DNA of 46,756 nucleotides from assembly GCA_019418305.1 (NCBI GenBank), contig DYCA01000003.1, positions 48,396 through 95,151 on the forward strand. Direction: 5' to 3'. Numbering within the stretch: the stretch's first letter is position 1; every line of letters starts with the position of its first letter. The position numbers and the translations under genes were made by a program. Positions 14,853 through 23,494 of the stretch are shown here, piece by piece. The DNA comes from Clostridiales bacterium (GTDB taxonomy: Bacteria > Bacillota > Clostridia > Oscillospirales > Butyricicoccaceae). The notes beneath the pieces are model-generated. The model was given only the letters and a program-made list of their open reading frames with translations. It was not told the origin of the DNA and did no database searches.

Positions 14853-16136
14853 ATGAAGAAAAAGGTACTCGCGCTTACCCTGGCTGCTGCGATGATGGCC
14901 AGCATGGCGGCTTGCTCTTCGGGCGGCAACAATTCGGATACGACGCAGAACAACAGCGGTACGGAAGCAGCAGAAGTTGCCAACAAGGATAAGCCCTTAG
15001 TATGGTTCAACCGTCAGCCCTCCAACAGCTCCACCGGCGAGTTGGATATGACCGCTCTGAACTTCAACGAAAACACTTACTACGTAGGCTTTGACGCTAA
15101 CCAGGGCGCTGAGCTGCAGGGCACCATGATTCTGGACTACGTAAAGGCTAACATTGACACCATCGACCGCAACGGCGACGGCATCATCGGCTATGTACTC
15201 GCTATCGGCGATATCGGCCACAACGACTCCATCGCCCGTACCCGCGGTGTCCGCGCGGCTCTCGGCACTGCCGTTGAAGCCAACGGCGCTATCAACAGCG
15301 ACCCCGTAGGCAGCAATGCAGACGGCTCCGCTACCGCTGTTAAGGACGGCTCTCTGGAAGTCAACGGCAAGACCTACATTGTCCGTGAGCTGGCTTCTCA
15401 GGAAATGAAGAACTCCGCTGGTGCAACTTGGGATGCTGCTACCGCCGGCAACGCGATCGGCACCTGGGCTTCCTCTTTCGGTGACCAGATCGATATCGTA
15501 GCTTCTAACAACGACGGCATGGGCATGTCCATGTTCAACGCTTGGTCCAAGGCCAACAATGTTCCGACCTTCGGTTATGACGCTAACGCTGACGCGGTTG
15601 CAGCCATCGCAGAAGGCTACGGCGGCACCATCAGCCAGCATGCTGACGTTCAGGCTTACCTGACCCTCCGCGTACTGCGCAACGCACTGGACGGCGTGGA
15701 TATCGACACCGGTATCGGCACTGAGGATGACGCCGGCAACGTGCTGAGCGACGACGTTTACTACTACGACGAGTCCGCTCGCTCCTACTACGCTCTGAAC
15801 GTAGCAGTTACCAAGGACAACTACACCGACTTCACCGACTCCACCAAGGTTTACGCGCCGGTCAGCAATCAGCTGGATGCTTCCGCTCATCCGGAAAAGA
15901 GCGTATGGCTGAACATTTACAACGCTGCTGATAACTTCCTCAGCGCTACTTACCAGCCGCTGCTGCAGAACTATGACGACCTGCTCAACCTGAAGGTAGA
16001 GTACATCGGCGGCGACGGCCAGACCGAGGCCAACATCACCAACCGTCTGAGCAACCCGAGCGCGTACGATGCTTTCGCCATCAACATGGTTAAGACCGAC
16101 AACGCAGCTTCCTACACTGCTCTGCTGAATCAGTAA
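14853..16136 (+). CDS. mglB: galactose/methyl-galactoside ABC transporter, substrate-binding lipoprotein
   Basis: It is the extracellular galactose/glucose receptor of the Mgl importer. The 427-aa protein has a lipoprotein signal (lipobox MAAC, Cys21), then a Gly/Asn/Ser linker, then the MglB fold. DRNGDG (about residue 107) resembles the calcium-binding loop region of this family. NNDGMGMSM (about 219) and FGYDANADAVAAI (about 241) line the sugar cleft and hinge. It is about 100 residues longer than enterobacterial MglB, as is usual in Clostridia, with an insert around residues 100-180. The ATG at 14853 has AAAAGGAG upstream. The gene is followed by a nested hairpin before mglA, which may keep the mglB message more abundant than the rest. 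Confidence 0.92.
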   Translation: MKKKVLALTLAAAMMASMAACSSGGNNSDTTQNNSGTEAAEVANKDKPLVWFNRQPSNSSTGELDMTALNFNENTYYVGFDANQGAELQGTMILDYVKANIDTIDRNGDGIIGYVLAIGDIGHNDSIARTRGVRAALGTAVEANGAINSDPVGSNADGSATAVKDGSLEVNGKTYIVRELASQEMKNSAGATWDAATAGNAIGTWASSFGDQIDIVASNNDGMGMSMFNAWSKANNVPTFGYDANADAVAAIAEGYGGTISQHADVQAYLTLRVLRNALDGVDIDTGIGTEDDAGNVLSDDVYYYDESARSYYALNVAVTKDNYTDFTDSTKVYAPVSNQLDASAHPEKSVWLNIYNAADNFLSATYQPLLQNYDDLLNLKVEYIGGDGQTEANITNRLSNPSAYDAFAINMVKTDNAASYTALLNQ

Positions 16137-16185
16137 TTCGGATTCGAACACTTTTCAAGCGAAACAATAGGTAACAAGCCAATGT

Positions 16186-16256
16186 GATTGGGGAGAAGGA
16201 ATTCTCCGTCTTAGGAGAAGCGATTCTCCATACGGAAGAATACCTTCTCCCCAATC
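16186..16256 (+). repeat. nested hairpin in the mglB-mglA intercistronic region
   Basis: A perfect 14-bp outer stem (GATTGGGGAGAAGG at 16186-16199 with its complement at 16243-16256) encloses an inner hairpin GGAGAA-GCGA-TTCTCC (16214-16229). A partial middle pairing (TCCGT/ACGGA) also lies inside. There is no T-run after it, so it is not a classical terminator. It looks like an RNA-stabilising or processing structure. The enterobacterial mglB-mglA gap is also known to hold such an element (REP), but this one is unrelated in sequence. Confidence 0.75.
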
Positions 16257-16334
16257 CTGTTTTTCCAAGGAAACCGGAGCGGATCGCTTGGGTCCGCCCA
16301 ATCTGGCAATATTGCATAAACGGGAGTAACGAGA

Positions 16335-17843
16335 ATGACAGATGCAAAAAACGATATTGTCCTGTCAATCCGCGGCATGAGTAAATCCTTTGGCCGTAAC
16401 CGAGTGCTCGATCACATCAATCTGGATGTCAAGCGCGGAACGGTCATGGGACTGATGGGCGAAAACGGCGCCGGCAAGTCCACGATGATGAAGTGCCTGT
16501 TCGGCACCTATCAGAAGGACGAAGGAAAGATCTTTTTGAACGGCAAGGAGATCAGCTTCTCCGGCCCTAAGGACGCCCTGGAGAACGGAATCGCCATGGT
16601 GCATCAGGAACTCAACCAATGTCTGGAACGCAACGTGATCGACAACCTGTTTCTGGGCCGGTACCCCACCAATTCCGTGGGCATGGTCGACGAAGGCAGG
16701 ATGAAAAAGAAAGCTTCGGAACTGTTCCGCAAGCTGGGTATGACGGTCAACCTGACCCAACCTATGCGGAACATGTCCGTTTCCCAACGACAGATGTGCG
16801 AAATCGCCAAAGCAATTTCCTACAACTCGCAGGTGATTGTTCTGGATGAACCCACCTCCTCCCTCACGGTGCAGGAGGTAGATAAACTCTTTGAAATGAT
16901 GCGGATGCTGAAGGAGCAAGGCATTGCTCTCATCTATATCTCGCATAAAATGGATGAAATCTTTGAAATTTGTGACGAGATTTCCGTACTTCGCGACGGC
17001 AATCTGGTCATGACCAAACCCTCGCAGGACACCAACATGAACGAGCTTATCACCGCCATGGTAGGCCGCTCTCTGGAGAGCCGCTTCCCCCCGGTCAACA
17101 ACACACCGGGAGACACGATTTTGTCGGTGCAGCACCTCTCCACCAAGTACGCGCCCCATCTTCAGGATATATCCTTTGATGTAAGGGAAGGCGAGATTTT
17201 CGGCTTGTACGGTCTGGTGGGCGCCGGGCGCACCGAGCTGCTGGAAACGATTTTCGGTGTTCGGACACGCGTTGCCGGTCGTGTCTATTTCAAGAACCGT
17301 CTGATGAATTTCAGCAGCGCCAGAGAGGCAATCGAGCACGGCTTCGCCATGATTACCGAGGAGCGCAAGGCCAACGGACTGTTCCTCAAGTGTGACCTCA
17401 CCTTTAACACAACCATTGCAAATCTGAATCAGTACAAGAGCGGCCTTGCCTTGTCTGATGCACAGATGGTAAAAGCCACCAACAAGGAAATCAAGATCAT
17501 GCATACCAAATGCATGGGCCCCGACGATATGATTTCCAGCCTGTCCGGCGGCAACCAGCAAAAGGTCATCTTCGGCAAGTGGCTGGAACGGGAACCTCAA
17601 GTCTTTATGATGGACGAACCCACTCGAGGCATCGACGTGGGTGCCAAATATGAGATTTACGAGCTGATCATCAATATGGCCAAGCGCGGCAAGACTATCA
17701 TCGTCGTCTCTTCCGAAATGCCCGAGATCCTCGGCATCACCAACCGTATCGGCGTTATGTCCAACGGACATCTCTCCGGCATTGTCAACACCAAAGAGAC
17801 CGATCAGGAAGAGCTTTTGCGGCTTAGCGCAAAATACCTGTAG
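16335..17843 (+). CDS. mglA: galactose/methyl-galactoside ABC transporter, ATP-binding protein
   Basis: It is the energising subunit, two fused ABC domains on one 502-aa chain at the inner membrane face. Domain 1 has a Walker A GENGAGKST (residues 42-50), the signature-like MSVSQRQMCEIAKA and Walker B VIVLDEPTS. Domain 2 has the degenerate GLVGAGRTE in place of Walker A, the signature LSGGNQQK and FMMDEPTRGIDVG. That asymmetry is normal for ribose/galactose importers. The ATG at 16335 is preceded by GGGAG. The gene ends in tandem TAG TAG, 15 bp before mglC. Order B-A-C matches the classical mgl operon. Confidence 0.95.
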   Translation: MTDAKNDIVLSIRGMSKSFGRNRVLDHINLDVKRGTVMGLMGENGAGKSTMMKCLFGTYQKDEGKIFLNGKEISFSGPKDALENGIAMVHQELNQCLERNVIDNLFLGRYPTNSVGMVDEGRMKKKASELFRKLGMTVNLTQPMRNMSVSQRQMCEIAKAISYNSQVIVLDEPTSSLTVQEVDKLFEMMRMLKEQGIALIYISHKMDEIFEICDEISVLRDGNLVMTKPSQDTNMNELITAMVGRSLESRFPPVNNTPGDTILSVQHLSTKYAPHLQDISFDVREGEIFGLYGLVGAGRTELLETIFGVRTRVAGRVYFKNRLMNFSSAREAIEHGFAMITEERKANGLFLKCDLTFNTTIANLNQYKSGLALSDAQMVKATNKEIKIMHTKCMGPDDMISSLSGGNQQKVIFGKWLEREPQVFMMDEPTRGIDVGAKYEIYELIINMAKRGKTIIVVSSEMPEILGITNRIGVMSNGHLSGIVNTKETDQEELLRLSAKYL

Positions 17844-17858
17844 TAGGAGAAATCGCTT

Positions 17859-19514
17859 ATGGCATCAACAAGTACAAAAATTCTTACGGCTGAGCAGGAA
17901 GCGCAGCTTCGCCAGCCCATCGACGAATATGTCGGCAAAATTCAAGATCAGATCAATGACCTGCGCGAGGACGGCACCGATAAGGTGATCGAAATCCAAA
18001 GCGCCATCGACAGCCTGAAGCGCGATAAAATCTACACCGCTCAGGAGAAAGAAGCCCGTATTCGGGAACTTCAGTCAGAGCTGGAGAAGGCCAAAGCGGT
18101 CGAAAATCGAAATAAAGATACAATCGCCAAGCTGATTAGCGACGCAGAGAATTACTTAAAGGCCCATTTCAATACGGACTACTATCAGGCGGTCATTGCA
18201 AGCTGCAAGGACGAAAAGGTGCTTGCTGAGGAAAAATACCGCGCAACGGTCGCCAAACTCAATCAAGAGCATCAGAGCACAATGTCCAAGCTCAGTGATG
18301 CCCATGAAATCAAGGATGAAAAGTACGTTCACAAAAACCGGCTCTTTGACGCCAAAATGCAGCGGGCTAAGAACCTGCAGGAGGTGAAGGACCGGCAGCA
18401 CGCCGCCTTTGAACACAAGTTCCACCTCATTGACCTGCTGCGCATGTCCAAATTCTCGTTCGGTGAATCCATGTCGCAGCGGTGGGAGAACTACAAGTAC
18501 ACATTCAACCGTCGTGACTTCCTGCTGAAAAACGGTCTGTATATCGCCATCATCATTATCTTCATCGCCCTGTGTATCATCACCCCGCTGGTGAAGAACG
18601 TACAGCTGTTGACGGTAAACAACGTGCTGAACATTCTCCAGCAGGCTTCACCCAGAATGTTCCTGGCTTTGGGCGTAGCGGGCCTGATTCTGCTGGCCGG
18701 TACCGACCTGTCCATCGGCCGTATGGTCGGTATGGGCATGACGGCGGCAACCATCGTCATGCATCAGGGCATCAACACCGGCTCCGTGTTCGGTCATATC
18801 TTTGACTTTACCAGCCTGCCGGCCATTGCCCGTGTTCTTCTGGCGCTGGTCGTGTGCATCGTGCTTTGCACCGTGTTCACCACAATCGCCGGTTTCTTTA
18901 CGGCGAAGTTCAAAATGCATCCCTTCATTTCCACCATGGCGAACATGCTGGTTATCTTCGGTCTGGTCACCTATTCTACCAAGGGTGTGTCCTTCGGTGC
19001 GATTGACCCGACCATCCCCAACATGATCATCCCCCGCATCAACAACTTCCCCACCATCATTCTGTGGGCGGTTGCAGCGGTAGTCATCGTGTGGTTCATC
19101 TGGAACAAGACCACTTTCGGCAAGAATCTCTACGCTGTCGGCGGCAACCCGGAATCCGCCGCCGTGTCCGGTATCTCCGTATTCTGGGTCACTGTAGGCG
19201 CATTCGTCATGGCCGGTATCCTGTATGGCTTCGGCGCTTGGCTGGAATGCATCCGTATGGTTGGCTCTGGTTCCGCGGCTTACGGTCAAGGCTGGGAAAT
19301 GGACGCCATCGCAGCCTGCGTAGTAGGCGGTATCTCGTTCACCGGTGGTATCGGCAAGATCTCCGGTGTCGTTGTGGGCGTATTCATCTTTACTGCCCTG
19401 ACTTACTCGCTCACCACGCTGGGTATTGACACCAACCTGCAGTTCGTATTCTCCGGCATCATCATTCTGGTAGCCGTTATGCTGGACTGCCTGAAGTATG
19501 TACAGAAAAAGTAA
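17859..19514 (+). CDS. mglC: galactose/methyl-galactoside ABC transporter, permease with long N-terminal coiled-coil extension
   Basis: It is the membrane channel of the Mgl importer. Residues from about 225 to 551 form a normal BPD_transp_2 permease with multiple hydrophobic helices (GLYIAIIIIFIALCII, GLILLAGTDLSIGRMVGMGM, IWNKTTFGKNLYAVGGNPESA). The latter two are family signatures. Ahead of it is an unusual cytoplasmic, highly charged region of about 200 residues rich in E, K, Q and A in heptad-like patterns (RELQSELEKAKAVENRNKD, VAKLNQEHQSTMSKLSDAHE), predicted coiled coil. The single ATG at 17859 has TAGGAG at correct spacing, so the extension is really part of the protein. Ordinary MglC is about 330-340 aa. 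The role of the extension is unknown. Confidence 0.93.
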   Translation: MASTSTKILTAEQEAQLRQPIDEYVGKIQDQINDLREDGTDKVIEIQSAIDSLKRDKIYTAQEKEARIRELQSELEKAKAVENRNKDTIAKLISDAENYLKAHFNTDYYQAVIASCKDEKVLAEEKYRATVAKLNQEHQSTMSKLSDAHEIKDEKYVHKNRLFDAKMQRAKNLQEVKDRQHAAFEHKFHLIDLLRMSKFSFGESMSQRWENYKYTFNRRDFLLKNGLYIAIIIIFIALCIITPLVKNVQLLTVNNVLNILQQASPRMFLALGVAGLILLAGTDLSIGRMVGMGMTAATIVMHQGINTGSVFGHIFDFTSLPAIARVLLALVVCIVLCTVFTTIAGFFTAKFKMHPFISTMANMLVIFGLVTYSTKGVSFGAIDPTIPNMIIPRINNFPTIILWAVAAVVIVWFIWNKTTFGKNLYAVGGNPESAAVSGISVFWVTVGAFVMAGILYGFGAWLECIRMVGSGSAAYGQGWEMDAIAACVVGGISFTGGIGKISGVVVGVFIFTALTYSLTTLGIDTNLQFVFSGIIILVAVMLDCLKYVQKK

Positions 19515-19536
19515 GCAATCCATCTGATAAAAGCGA

Positions 19537-19586
19537 AAAGCCGCTGCAAGGCAACTATAAAGGTCCCGCCTGCTTGCAGCGGCTTT
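19537..19586 (+). repeat. stable hairpin between mglC and galK
   Basis: AAAGCCGCTGCAAG (19537-19550) pairs perfectly with CTTGCAGCGGCTTT (19573-19586) over 14 bp. Only TTTCTG follows, so termination would be partial. It could cap the mgl message while letting some polymerase continue into galK. Confidence 0.6.
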
Positions 19587-19588
19587 CT

Positions 19589-19617
19589 GTTACACTTACT
19601 GAAAAAAGATGTATACT
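19589..19617 (+). promoter_or_regulatory. possible internal promoter before galK
   Basis: GTTACA (19589-19594) and TATACT (19612-19617) are separated by 17 bp, 54 bp ahead of the galK ATG. The -35 match is modest, so galKETM may also depend on readthrough from mgl. Confidence 0.4.
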
Positions 19618-19671
19618 GTTTTTTGAAAGCAGCGCCTCGGTCTGCCGAGGCCAAAAGGAGTGAATACAACC

Positions 19672-20958
19672 ATGCAAAAATTAGGCGATGTACGCCGTGC
19701 ACTGGATGCCGGAGAGCTAAACGAGCCGCTGTCTCAACTGTTGTATGATGATCTGGCAGCCGCCCGACAGCGTATAGCAAAATTACTGGATGAATTTCAG
19801 AAAACCTTTGGCATCGGAGACGACGCAGCCGTAGCTCTGTGCTCCGCCCCCGGCCGCACAGAGATTGGCGGCAACCATACCGACCATCAGCACGGCCGTG
19901 TTCTGGCCGGTGCGGTCGATTTGGACTTTTTGGCATGTGCCAGCCCGAACGGCACCAACACCATCCGTTTCCAGTCCGAGGGCTGGCCGATGGTAGAGGT
20001 CGTGCTGGATACACTCGACCCCAAGGAGGAAGAAAAAGAAAGCACCGCAGCACTGGTGCGCGGTATGGCGGCTCAGGCCGCACAGAAGGGCTATACCGTA
20101 GCCGGTTTTGATGTGTATGCCACATCCAACGTGCTGCCCGGCTCCGGCCTGTCCTCCTCTGCGGCATGTGAGGTTCTGTTGGGCGTGATTGAGAATCATC
20201 TGTTCTGCGAGGGCAAACTCGACCCGGTAACGATTGCCCAGATGGGTCAGAAGGCCGAAAATGTGTATTTCGGCAAGCCCTGCGGACTGATGGATCAGAC
20301 TGCTTCCTCGGTTGGAGGCGCTGTAACCATCGACTTTGCCGATCCTGCTGCTCCGGTTGTTCGGGCGCTGAAGGTGGATTTGGACAGCCTTGGTTATGCC
20401 TTGTGCATCATCGACTGCGGTGCGGACCACGCCGATCTGACAGACGAATACGCCGCAGTCCCCAGAGAAATGAAAACTGTTGCTGCTTTCTTCGGCAAGG
20501 AGGTGCTGCGCGAGGTGAAGGAAGCCGACGTACTCGGCAATCTGCCCGCGCTGCGCAAAGCGGTGGGAGACCGTGCTGTACTTCGCGCGCTGCATTTTCT
20601 GGCCGACAACGAGCGGGTAGCCAAGCAGGCGGACGCACTGGCCAATGGCGATATGGACAGCTTCCTTGCACTGGTCAACGAATCCGGCCATTCCTCCTGG
20701 GAACAGCTGCAGGACATCACCCCGGCCGGTGCTGTACAGGAACAGTCCATGGCAGTTGCGCTCACGGTGGCACAGCGCGCGCTGAACGGCCGCGGTGCCT
20801 GCCGCGTACACGGCGGCGGCTTTGCCGGAACCATTCAGGCTTTTGTCCCGCTGGACATTCTCGAGGCGTTCCGCAGTGAGATCGAAGGCGCGCTGGGTGC
20901 CGGCTGCTGTCACGTGCTGCGGATTCGACCGGTTGGCGGCACGGTTCTCTGGTCCTAA
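19672..20958 (+). CDS. galK: galactokinase
   Basis: It phosphorylates alpha-galactose at C1 with ATP, the entry to the Leloir pathway, in the cytoplasm. The 428-aa GHMP kinase shows the galactokinase signature APGRTEIGGNHTDHQHG (about residue 58), the ATP-binding PGSGLSSSAACE (about 157) and MDQTASSVGG (about 207). The C-terminal GHMP motif GRGACRVHGGGFAG is near residue 372. I start at ATG 19672 because AAAAGGAG lies 11 bp upstream; an in-frame GTG at 19660 would overlap that site. It has about 50 extra N-terminal residues before the signature, as in several Clostridia galactokinases. It is first in the galK-galE-galT-galM run. Confidence 0.96.
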   Translation: MQKLGDVRRALDAGELNEPLSQLLYDDLAAARQRIAKLLDEFQKTFGIGDDAAVALCSAPGRTEIGGNHTDHQHGRVLAGAVDLDFLACASPNGTNTIRFQSEGWPMVEVVLDTLDPKEEEKESTAALVRGMAAQAAQKGYTVAGFDVYATSNVLPGSGLSSSAACEVLLGVIENHLFCEGKLDPVTIAQMGQKAENVYFGKPCGLMDQTASSVGGAVTIDFADPAAPVVRALKVDLDSLGYALCIIDCGADHADLTDEYAAVPREMKTVAAFFGKEVLREVKEADVLGNLPALRKAVGDRAVLRALHFLADNERVAKQADALANGDMDSFLALVNESGHSSWEQLQDITPAGAVQEQSMAVALTVAQRALNGRGACRVHGGGFAGTIQAFVPLDILEAFRSEIEGALGAGCCHVLRIRPVGGTVLWS

Positions 20959-20999
20959 ATAATACAACTGCTTTGATGTGAAAGGAGCGCATCTGTAAC

Positions 21000-21992
21000 A
21001 TGGCAATTTTAGTGCTGGGCGGAGCCGGTTATATCGGATCCCATACCGTATATGAGCTGATTGACGCAGGCCGGGAGGTTGTGGTAGCCGACAATCTGCA
21101 AACCGGTTTCCGTGCTGCGGTTCATCCGAAAGCAAAATTCTATGAGCTGGATATTCGAGACAAGAAAGCGCTCGATACCCTGTTTGAGGCCGAGAAAATT
21201 GACGGCGTTATCCATTTCGCCGCCTCCTCTCAGGTTGGAGAATCCATGTCTGACCCGCTGAAGTATTACGACAACAATCTCCACGGCACCATGGTGCTTC
21301 TCCAGTCCATGGTGGCGCACGGCATCGACAAAATTGTTTTCTCCTCCACCGCCGCAACCTACGGCGAGCCGGAGCGTGTGCCGATTCTGGAGGACGACCC
21401 CACCTGCCCCACCAACTGCTACGGCCAGACCAAGCTGGATATGGAGCACATGATGGGCTGGGTATCCCGGGCGCATGGTCTGAAGTATGTGGCGCTGCGG
21501 TATTTCAACGCCTGCGGCGCGCATGCCTCCGGTCAAATTGGCGAGGCACATAATCCGGAAACCCATCTGATTCCACTTATCCTACAAGTACCCTTGGGCC
21601 AGCGTGAGATGATCAGCGTGTTCGGTGACGATTACCCGACCAAGGACGGCACCTGTATTCGTGACTACATCCATGTCACCGACCTTGCACAGGCTCACAT
21701 TCTGGCGCTGGATTACCTGATGAACAGCGGCGAAAACAACGTATTCAATCTGGGCAACGGTGTAGGCTTCTCTGTCAAGGAAGTCATCGATGTGGCCCGT
21801 GAAGTCACCGGCCATCCGATTCCCGCCAAAATGGCCCCCCGTCGAGCCGGCGATCCGGCGCAGCTCATCGCCTCCTCGGAAAAGGCCGTCAAAGTGCTGG
21901 GCTGGAAGCCCGAATACAATGACCTGTCCACCATTGTGGCCTCCGCCTGGACCTGGCACAAGAGCCACCCCCATGGCTATACGGAGGGTTGA
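21000..21992 (+). CDS. galE: UDP-glucose 4-epimerase
   Basis: It interconverts UDP-galactose and UDP-glucose, regenerating the UDP-sugar used by GalT. The 330-aa extended short-chain dehydrogenase has the NAD motif GGAGYIGSH (residues 7-15), the SSTAATYGEP segment (active Ser/Thr 116-117) and the catalytic YxxxK at Tyr141/Lys145 (CYGQTKLD). RYFNACGAH lies near 170. The ATG at 21000 has a strong AAAGGAG site. It follows galK by 41 bp and its stop lies 2 bp before the galT ATG, so translation is coupled. Confidence 0.97.
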   Translation: MAILVLGGAGYIGSHTVYELIDAGREVVVADNLQTGFRAAVHPKAKFYELDIRDKKALDTLFEAEKIDGVIHFAASSQVGESMSDPLKYYDNNLHGTMVLLQSMVAHGIDKIVFSSTAATYGEPERVPILEDDPTCPTNCYGQTKLDMEHMMGWVSRAHGLKYVALRYFNACGAHASGQIGEAHNPETHLIPLILQVPLGQREMISVFGDDYPTKDGTCIRDYIHVTDLAQAHILALDYLMNSGENNVFNLGNGVGFSVKEVIDVAREVTGHPIPAKMAPRRAGDPAQLIASSEKAVKVLGWKPEYNDLSTIVASAWTWHKSHPHGYTEG

Positions 21993-21994
21993 GC

Positions 21995-23491
21995 ATGGAA
22001 CGTGACACAGCCATTACCATGCTGGTGACCTATGCACTGCGCAAAGGTCTTATCCAGCCCTGTGAGAAAACCTGGGCGACAAACGCTCTGCTGGGAGTAC
22101 TTAAACTGGACAGTTACACGCCCCCTGAGACAGAAATGCCGGAGGACATTGACCTTCCTACCGTGCTCGACGCCCTCATGGATGACGCCCATGCGCGGGG
22201 CGTTTTGGAGGAAAACTCCATCGTATACCGTGATCTGTTTGACACCGCGCTAATGGGCGTGCTCACCCCCCGTCCTGCACAGGTCATCGACACATTCCAG
22301 TCTCTGCGTCAGGAAAGTCCGCAAAAAGCGACCGATTGGTATTACCGCTTCAGTCAGGATACCAACTATATCCGCCGCGACCGCATCGCAAAGGACGTGC
22401 AGTGGAAGGCTCCCACCGACTACGGTGAGCTGGACATCACCATCAACCTGTCCAAGCCGGAAAAGGATCCCAAGGCCATTGCCGCGGCCCGTAACATGCC
22501 TGCTTCAGCCTATCCTCGCTGTCTGCTGTGCGCGGAAAACGAGGGATATGCCGGCAGAGTCAATCACCCCGCTCGACAGAACCATCGCATCGTTCCCATT
22601 ACCATCAACGATTCGCCATGGTTTTTGCAATACTCTCCCTATGTGTATTACAATGAGCACTGCATCTGCTTCAATGCGGTTCACACCCCGATGAAAATCG
22701 ACCGGGCGTGCTTTGCCAAGCTGCTGGACTTTGTGGGGCAGTTCCCGCATTATTTCGTAGGCTCTAACGCCGATCTGCCCATTGTAGGCGGCTCTATTCT
22801 GGCGCATGACCATTTTCAGGGCGGACGGTACACCTTCGCCATGGAGAAAGCGCCGATAGAGACCCCCTTCACCTTCCCCGGCTATGAGGACGTGCAGGCA
22901 GGCATCGTCAAATGGCCGATGTCGGTCATTCGCATCACCGCCTGTGAGCCCCAGCGGCTGATTGACTTGGCCGACCGCATCCTGACCTTGTGGCGCGGCT
23001 ACACCGACGAGAGCGCGGTCATCTATGCGGAAACAGACGGTGAACCGCACAACACCATCACCCCCATTGCCCGCCGTCGCGGCAGCGACTACGAGCTGGA
23101 TCTGGTGCTGCGCAACAACCTCACCACCCCCGAGCATCCCTTGGGGCTGTATCATCCACACGCAGAACTCCACCACATCAAGAAAGAGAATATCGGCCTT
23201 ATCGAAGTGATGGGGCTGGCTGTCCTCCCCGCCCGTCTCAAAACCGAGCTGGCTGCTGTAGCACAGAAACTGGTCTCCGGTGATGACTTGGAGGCCGACC
23301 CCCTCACCGCTTCCCACGCCAGCTGGGCCATGGGCTTCCGGGACAAATATCAGCTCACCGCAAACAATGCGCTGGACGCGGTATATAAGGAGACTGGTTT
23401 AGTCTTTGCCAAGGTACTGGAGCATGCCGGCGTATATGCCCGCACGCCCGAAGGCAAAGAAGCCTTCCTTCGTTTCTTAAGGCAGGTGTAA
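21995..23491 (+). CDS. galT: galactose-1-phosphate uridylyltransferase (class II, Firmicutes type)
   Basis: It transfers UMP from UDP-glucose to galactose-1-phosphate. The 498-aa protein is the long Gram-positive class II GalT. It carries NHPARQNHRIVPITI and DSPWFLQYSPYVYYNEHC, with the catalytic histidine triad-like motif His271-Asp-His273-Phe-Gln275 (AHDHFQGG). The C-terminal domain (FHAP-like LYHPHAELHHIKKENIGLIEV) follows. I chose ATG 21995 because GGAGGG sits at the right distance; a TTG six bases earlier overlaps galE and is less likely. The gene runs into galM with 3 bases between stop and start. Confidence 0.95.
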   Translation: MERDTAITMLVTYALRKGLIQPCEKTWATNALLGVLKLDSYTPPETEMPEDIDLPTVLDALMDDAHARGVLEENSIVYRDLFDTALMGVLTPRPAQVIDTFQSLRQESPQKATDWYYRFSQDTNYIRRDRIAKDVQWKAPTDYGELDITINLSKPEKDPKAIAAARNMPASAYPRCLLCAENEGYAGRVNHPARQNHRIVPITINDSPWFLQYSPYVYYNEHCICFNAVHTPMKIDRACFAKLLDFVGQFPHYFVGSNADLPIVGGSILAHDHFQGGRYTFAMEKAPIETPFTFPGYEDVQAGIVKWPMSVIRITACEPQRLIDLADRILTLWRGYTDESAVIYAETDGEPHNTITPIARRRGSDYELDLVLRNNLTTPEHPLGLYHPHAELHHIKKENIGLIEVMGLAVLPARLKTELAAVAQKLVSGDDLEADPLTASHASWAMGFRDKYQLTANNALDAVYKETGLVFAKVLEHAGVYARTPEGKEAFLRFLRQV

Positions 23492-23494
23492 GAT

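Noticed and set aside
14997..16151. Long minus-strand open frames opposite mglB, mglA, mglC, galK and others
   Set aside because: They mirror the codon bias of the real genes, lack ribosome sites and resemble no family.
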